NCBI GenBank assembly: GCA_019120395.1
Contig: DWVD01000006.1
Span: forward strand, 1-49,222
DNA: 49,222 nucleotides
Direction: 5' to 3'
Source: Candidatus Gemmiger faecigallinarum
GTDB taxonomy: Bacteria > Bacillota > Clostridia > Oscillospirales > Ruminococcaceae
The notes under the pieces: model-generated
The model's input: the letters and a program-made list of their open reading frames with translations, nothing else
Databases searched by the model: none
Told to the model about the DNA's origin: nothing
Position numbers and translations under genes: made by a program
Shown: positions 45,982-49,222 of the stretch, one piece after another
Numbering within the stretch: position 1 is the stretch's first letter
Layout of the letters: each line of letters begins with the position of its first letter

Positions 45982-46437
45982 ATGGCACGGAAGCATCGTT
46001 TCTTGAAGGTCGCCGTCCTGGCGGCCGCCGCGGGCGCGGCGCTGTATTGGCTGCGCAGCCGCGAGCAGGAGCACGAGCATACCAAGGGCCCGGAGGCTGA
46101 GTTCGATGCAGCCGCCGAGGCCCCGACTCCCGCGCCTGCCTGCGACACCGAACCGCCGGCCGCTGCGCCGGACCCTGAGACCCCCGCCGCCCCGGCGGAG
46201 GACGCCGAAGCCGCCGACCCGGATCCCGAGCCCGCCCCGGCCGAAGCATCGCAGCCCGAAACCGCCCCCAGGGCGCCGGTCTACCGGCCGGTCAGACCCC
46301 AGCAGGGCGGCCCCAACGTGAACCCCGTGGAACACCAGACCCCCGCCCCGCCGGTGGTGGACGGCAAGGTGGACCCGACGCAGATCGCTGCGCCGGAGGA
46401 TTTCGCGGATTGGGACGACCTTGGCTGCCAGGGATAA
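45982..46437 (+). CDS. Small single-helix protein with Pro/Ala/Glu-rich tail, unknown
   Basis: Protein of 151 residues. A positively charged start (ARKHRFLK) is followed by one hydrophobic helix (residues ~9-23), so it is probably membrane-anchored with the C-terminus outside or as a cytosolic tail. Residues 30-110 are low-complexity, rich in Pro, Ala and Glu, and likely disordered; a short acidic end (APEDFADWDDLG) may bind a partner. I recognise no domain. Strong ribosome site (CGGAGG), promoter and terminator show it is a real single-gene unit. Confidence 0.75.
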   Translation: MARKHRFLKVAVLAAAAGAALYWLRSREQEHEHTKGPEAEFDAAAEAPTPAPACDTEPPAAAPDPETPAAPAEDAEAADPDPEPAPAEASQPETAPRAPVYRPVRPQQGGPNVNPVEHQTPAPPVVDGKVDPTQIAAPEDFADWDDLGCQG

Positions 46438-46450
46438 ACACGCATACACC

Positions 46451-46502
46451 GCAGGCGCAGCTTTGTACCAACGTGCAAAGCGCGCCTGCTTTTCGTTTTT
46501 TT
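46451..46502 (+). terminator. Terminator after the gene at 45982
   Basis: GCAGGCGC pairs with GCGCCTGC, with an inner GCTTTG/CAAAGC stem, then TTTTCGTTTTTTT. Confidence 0.85.
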
Positions 46503-46676
46503 GCAAACCCGGCGGGAAAGAGAAACCGGAAAATGAGAAACATAAAAAGAGGGTTAGAAATTTGAGCGCACGCCGGTGTGCGGATACTCCTTAATTTTTC
46601 GGCTCTGATTCCGGATTGCTGCTTTCTGCTTCCTGTCCCGCCTGACCCGTCCCGCACATCTTTTGGGGGTATTACC

Positions 46677-48254
46677 ATGAACCTGGACCTGACGACTTTT
46701 TCCCCGGCCGAGCGCAGCACCCTGCAGCTGCGGGCGCTGTACGAGCAGGCCGGCTACCGCAAATACCGCATGGCGCGGTTTGAGGAATATGCGCTCTACC
46801 AGCAGTACGAGAGCTTTCTGCCCGACCCGCAGGTGGTCACCTTCACCGACCTGGACGGCAAGCTGCGGGCCATCCGCCCCGACGTGACGCTGTCCATCGC
46901 CAAAAACGCCCAGCCCGCCCCCGGCAGCTGCAAAAAGTACTATTATACCGAGCAGGTCTGCCGCCCCAGCCGGGAGAGCCACACCTTTGCCGAGATCAGC
47001 CAGATGGGGCTGGAATGCCTGGGCGCGGTGGGCGCGGCCCAGCAGGCCGAGGTGGTCCGCCTGGCCCGCCAAAGCCTGAACGCCCTGGGCGAAAGCAGCG
47101 TGCTGGAGCTGGGCCACATGGGTTACGTCACCGCCTGGCTGGACGGCGTGGGGGTGGCCAAGGCCGACCGCCCCGCCCTGCTGGCCATGCTGCAGCAGAA
47201 AAACCCCCACGGCCTGCTGGAGGCTGCCCGCGCCGCCGGCCTGCCCGACGCCGACGCCCGCGACCTGGTAAGCCTGCTGGAGCTGCACGGCTCGCTTTCG
47301 GCCACGCTGGCCGCCGCGCGGGGCCGCTGCCGGTTTGACGGCCAGCGCGCCGCGCTGGAGGAGCTGACCGCTTTGCAGAACGACCTGGGCGAGGCCGGCC
47401 GCGGCCTTTGCTTGGATTTGAGCCTGGCCGGCGACATGGACTACTACAACGGCCTGGTGTTCACCGGCTACCTGTCCGGCGCGGCCCGCCCGGTGCTCAA
47501 GGGCGGCCGCTACGACCTGCTGATCCGCCGGTTCACGCCAGGGGCGGGGGCCATCGGGTTCGCGCTGTATCTGGACGAGCTGGACCGCCTGGCGGCCCCG
47601 CTGCCGCCCGTTCGCGCCGGGGAGGAGGGCACCTGGCTGAACATCGCCCTGCCCAAGGGCCGCCTGGGCGACAAGGCCTACGCTTTGCTGGCCGGGGCGG
47701 GCTACGGCGCCGGAGATTATACCGACAGCCGCAGGCTGGTGGTGGAAAATCCCGACGCGAAGGTCCGCTACTTTCTGGTCAAGCCCAGCGACGTGGCCAT
47801 CTACGTGGAGCACGGCGCGGCGGACGTGGGCCTGGTGGGCAAGGACATCCTGGCCGAGAGCGGCGCCGACGTCTACGAGCTGCTGGACACCGGCATGGGC
47901 CGCTGCCGCATGTGCGTGGCCGGGCCAAAGACCTTTGCGGACGACGAGAGCCGGGCGCTGCGGGTGGCCACCAAGTTTGTCAACATCGCCCGCGCCCACT
48001 ACGAGGGCACCGGCCGGGAGATCGACATCATCAAACTGAACGGCTCCATTGAGCTGGCGCCGATCCTGGGTTTGTCCGACGTGATCGTGGACATTGTCGA
48101 GACCGGCACCACCCTGCGGGAGAACGATTTGGCCGTGCTGGAGGAGTTCATGCCCATCTCGGCGCGGCTGATCGCCAACAAGGCAAGCTATAAATTCAAG
48201 CAGAGCGCCATCACGGCCCTGCTGCAGGCCATGAAGGAGGCGCTGGCAAAATGA
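46677..48254 (+). CDS. HisZ-HisG fusion: ATP phosphoribosyltransferase regulatory and catalytic domains
   Basis: First step of histidine synthesis (ATP + PRPP to phosphoribosyl-ATP), 525 residues. Residues 1-~312 are HisZ, a histidyl-tRNA-synthetase-like regulatory domain (RPDVTLSIAKN, YYNGLVFTGYL, LKGGRYDLLIRRF). Residues ~320-525 are short-form HisG (WLNIALPKGRLGDKAY, VGLVGKDILAE, PRPP loop VDIVETGTTLREN). In most bacteria these are separate subunits of a hetero-octamer; here one reading frame joins them by a short linker (PVRAGEEG). The ATG at 46677 follows GGGGG. It overlaps hisD by four bases. The 174-base leader has a CGCACGCC/GGTGTGCG hairpin but no T-box I can recognise. Confidence 0.93.
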   Translation: MNLDLTTFSPAERSTLQLRALYEQAGYRKYRMARFEEYALYQQYESFLPDPQVVTFTDLDGKLRAIRPDVTLSIAKNAQPAPGSCKKYYYTEQVCRPSRESHTFAEISQMGLECLGAVGAAQQAEVVRLARQSLNALGESSVLELGHMGYVTAWLDGVGVAKADRPALLAMLQQKNPHGLLEAARAAGLPDADARDLVSLLELHGSLSATLAAARGRCRFDGQRAALEELTALQNDLGEAGRGLCLDLSLAGDMDYYNGLVFTGYLSGAARPVLKGGRYDLLIRRFTPGAGAIGFALYLDELDRLAAPLPPVRAGEEGTWLNIALPKGRLGDKAYALLAGAGYGAGDYTDSRRLVVENPDAKVRYFLVKPSDVAIYVEHGAADVGLVGKDILAESGADVYELLDTGMGRCRMCVAGPKTFADDESRALRVATKFVNIARAHYEGTGREIDIIKLNGSIELAPILGLSDVIVDIVETGTTLRENDLAVLEEFMPISARLIANKASYKFKQSAITALLQAMKEALAK

Positions 48255-49222
48255 TCCGCATCATTCCCTTTGACACGCTGAAACCGGAGCAGATCCTCAA
48301 CCGCGACATCCGCGCCGAGGCCGACGTGGAGGCCACCGTGGACGCCATCATCGCCGACGTGCGCGCCCGCGGCGACGCGGCCCTGAAAGACTACGCCCGC
48401 AAGTTCGACCATGCCGAGCTTGCCGACCTGCGGGTCAGCCAGGCCGAGATCGACGAGGCGTTCGCCGCCGTCGAGCCGGACTTTGTCGAGACCCTGCGGA
48501 TGGCCGCCGACAACATCCGCGCCTTCCACGAGCAGCAGGTCCACAAGGACATCCTGTTCGAGCGCGCCCCCGGCGTGCTGCTGGGGCAGAAGTACACCCC
48601 CATCGAGAAGGCCGGCGTCTACGTGCCCGGCGGCACCGCGGCCTACCCCTCCACCGTGCTGATGGACGTCATCCCCGCCAAGGTGGCCGGCGTCAAGCAG
48701 ATCGTCATGACCACCCCCGCCGGCCCCGACGGCAAGGTCAACCCCGCCATTCTGGCCGCCGCCGTCACCGCGGGCATCGACCTGATCTTCAAGACCGGCG
48801 GAGCCCAGGCCGTGGCCGCCCTGGCCTACGGCACCCAGAGCATCCCCGCCGTGGACAAGATCGTCGGCCCCGGCAACATCTATGTGGCCACCGCCGAGCG
48901 CAAGGTGTTCGGTACGGTGGGCATCGACATGATCGCCGGTCCCTCCGAGATCCTGGTCCTGGCCGACGGCAAGAGCAACCCCGCCTGGGTGGCGGCTGAC
49001 CTGCTCAGCCAGGCCGAGCACGACAAGCTGGCCAGCCCGGTGCTGGTCACTGACAGCATGGAACTGGCCGAGAAGGTCCAGGCCGAGCTGGAACGCCAGA
49101 TCCCCCAGCTGCCCCGTGAAGCCATTGCCCGGGCCAGTGTGGACACCAACGGCAAGATCGTGGTGGCGGCCAACCTGGACCTGGCCATCGACGCGGTGAA
49201 CATCATCGCCCCCGAGCACCTG
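48251..49222 (+). CDS. hisD: Histidinol dehydrogenase, 3' end outside window
   Basis: Zinc enzyme that catalyses the last two oxidations from histidinol to histidine. The first 324 residues are present. Visible motifs are GVYVPGGTAAYPSTVLM, FKTGGAQAVAALAYGT, KIVGPGNIYVATAER, MIAGPSEILV and the metal-binding QAEHD. The window ends just after IAPEHL, whose Glu322-His323 pair is the catalytic base; about 100 residues remain outside. The start codon overlaps the stop of the HisZ-HisG gene (ATGA), so the two are translationally coupled in a histidine operon continuing to the right. Confidence 0.96.
   Translation, partial: MIRIIPFDTLKPEQILNRDIRAEADVEATVDAIIADVRARGDAALKDYARKFDHAELADLRVSQAEIDEAFAAVEPDFVETLRMAADNIRAFHEQQVHKDILFERAPGVLLGQKYTPIEKAGVYVPGGTAAYPSTVLMDVIPAKVAGVKQIVMTTPAGPDGKVNPAILAAAVTAGIDLIFKTGGAQAVAALAYGTQSIPAVDKIVGPGNIYVATAERKVFGTVGIDMIAGPSEILVLADGKSNPAWVAADLLSQAEHDKLASPVLVTDSMELAEKVQAELERQIPQLPREAIARASVDTNGKIVVAANLDLAIDAVNIIAPEHL

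Noticed and set aside
46503-46676. T-box or His-rich leader peptide before the hisZ-hisG gene
   Set aside because: No T-box sequence seen. The one short leader frame (MRNIKRGLEI) has no histidine codons.

Overview
The window looks like chromosomal DNA of a high-GC Clostridia member, most likely an Oscillospiraceae/Ruminococcaceae gut bacterium of the Faecalibacterium/Subdoligranulum/Gemmiger type. The organism call is inference. It rests on GC-rich coding sequence with AT-rich promoter islands, near-consensus sigma-A promoters that almost all have 17-bp spacers, a PTS with BglG/RAT antitermination, DegV, DUF3048 and AbrB-type proteins, and short-form HisG with HisZ. I see no rRNA, tRNA, CRISPR array, phage or insertion-sequence genes. 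The window opens inside ptsI and closes inside hisD.

Layout. 1-7 kb (minus strand) holds ptsH-ptsI and a beta-glucoside block: BglG-type antiterminator, EIIBC permease and 6-phospho-beta-glucosidase. RNA antiterminator/terminator switches sit before bglG and, less clearly, before the permease. 7-10 kb has a HAD phosphatase, a gamma-carbonic-anhydrase-like protein, a DegV protein and a lipoprotein. 10.4-18.5 kb is one plus-strand operon with its own promoter and terminator: a LegB-like nucleotide-sugar dehydratase, a DUF2142 membrane protein, and two tandem copies of a module made of a large GT-C-like membrane protein plus a small two-helix ectodomain protein. 18.8-21.4 kb carries overlapping alcohol and aldehyde dehydrogenase genes. 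21.5-31 kb has a DUF624 protein, two DUF3048 lipoproteins with a GNAT enzyme, a phosphatase, three small regulators (XRE, AbrB with a zinc ribbon, Rrf2 with three cysteines), a lipoprotein and a DMT exporter. 31-37 kb (minus) has a flippase, a DUF45 metallopeptidase, a cupin, a patatin and a stand-alone DnaK, most with their own promoters. 37-40 kb has hisB, glyA and a peptidoglycan-binding protein. 41.3-45.8 kb is a four-gene Dlt-like acylation cassette. The window ends with a HisZ-HisG fusion gene overlapping hisD.

The two most interesting systems both concern the cell surface. The 10.4-18.5 kb operon looks like an envelope glycan assembly unit with a duplicated transferase/ectodomain pair. 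The 41.3-45.8 kb cassette has the parts of D-alanylation (adenylating enzyme, carrier protein, MBOAT, SGNH protein), but its adenylation pocket lacks the aspartate that holds an alpha-amino group and the cysteine typical of DltA, so it may transfer something other than D-alanine. Other notable points are an HPr with His15 but lysine at position 46, a PTS permease with an extra cysteine-less EIIB-like domain, and palindromic candidate operators on the promoters of the XRE and AbrB genes.
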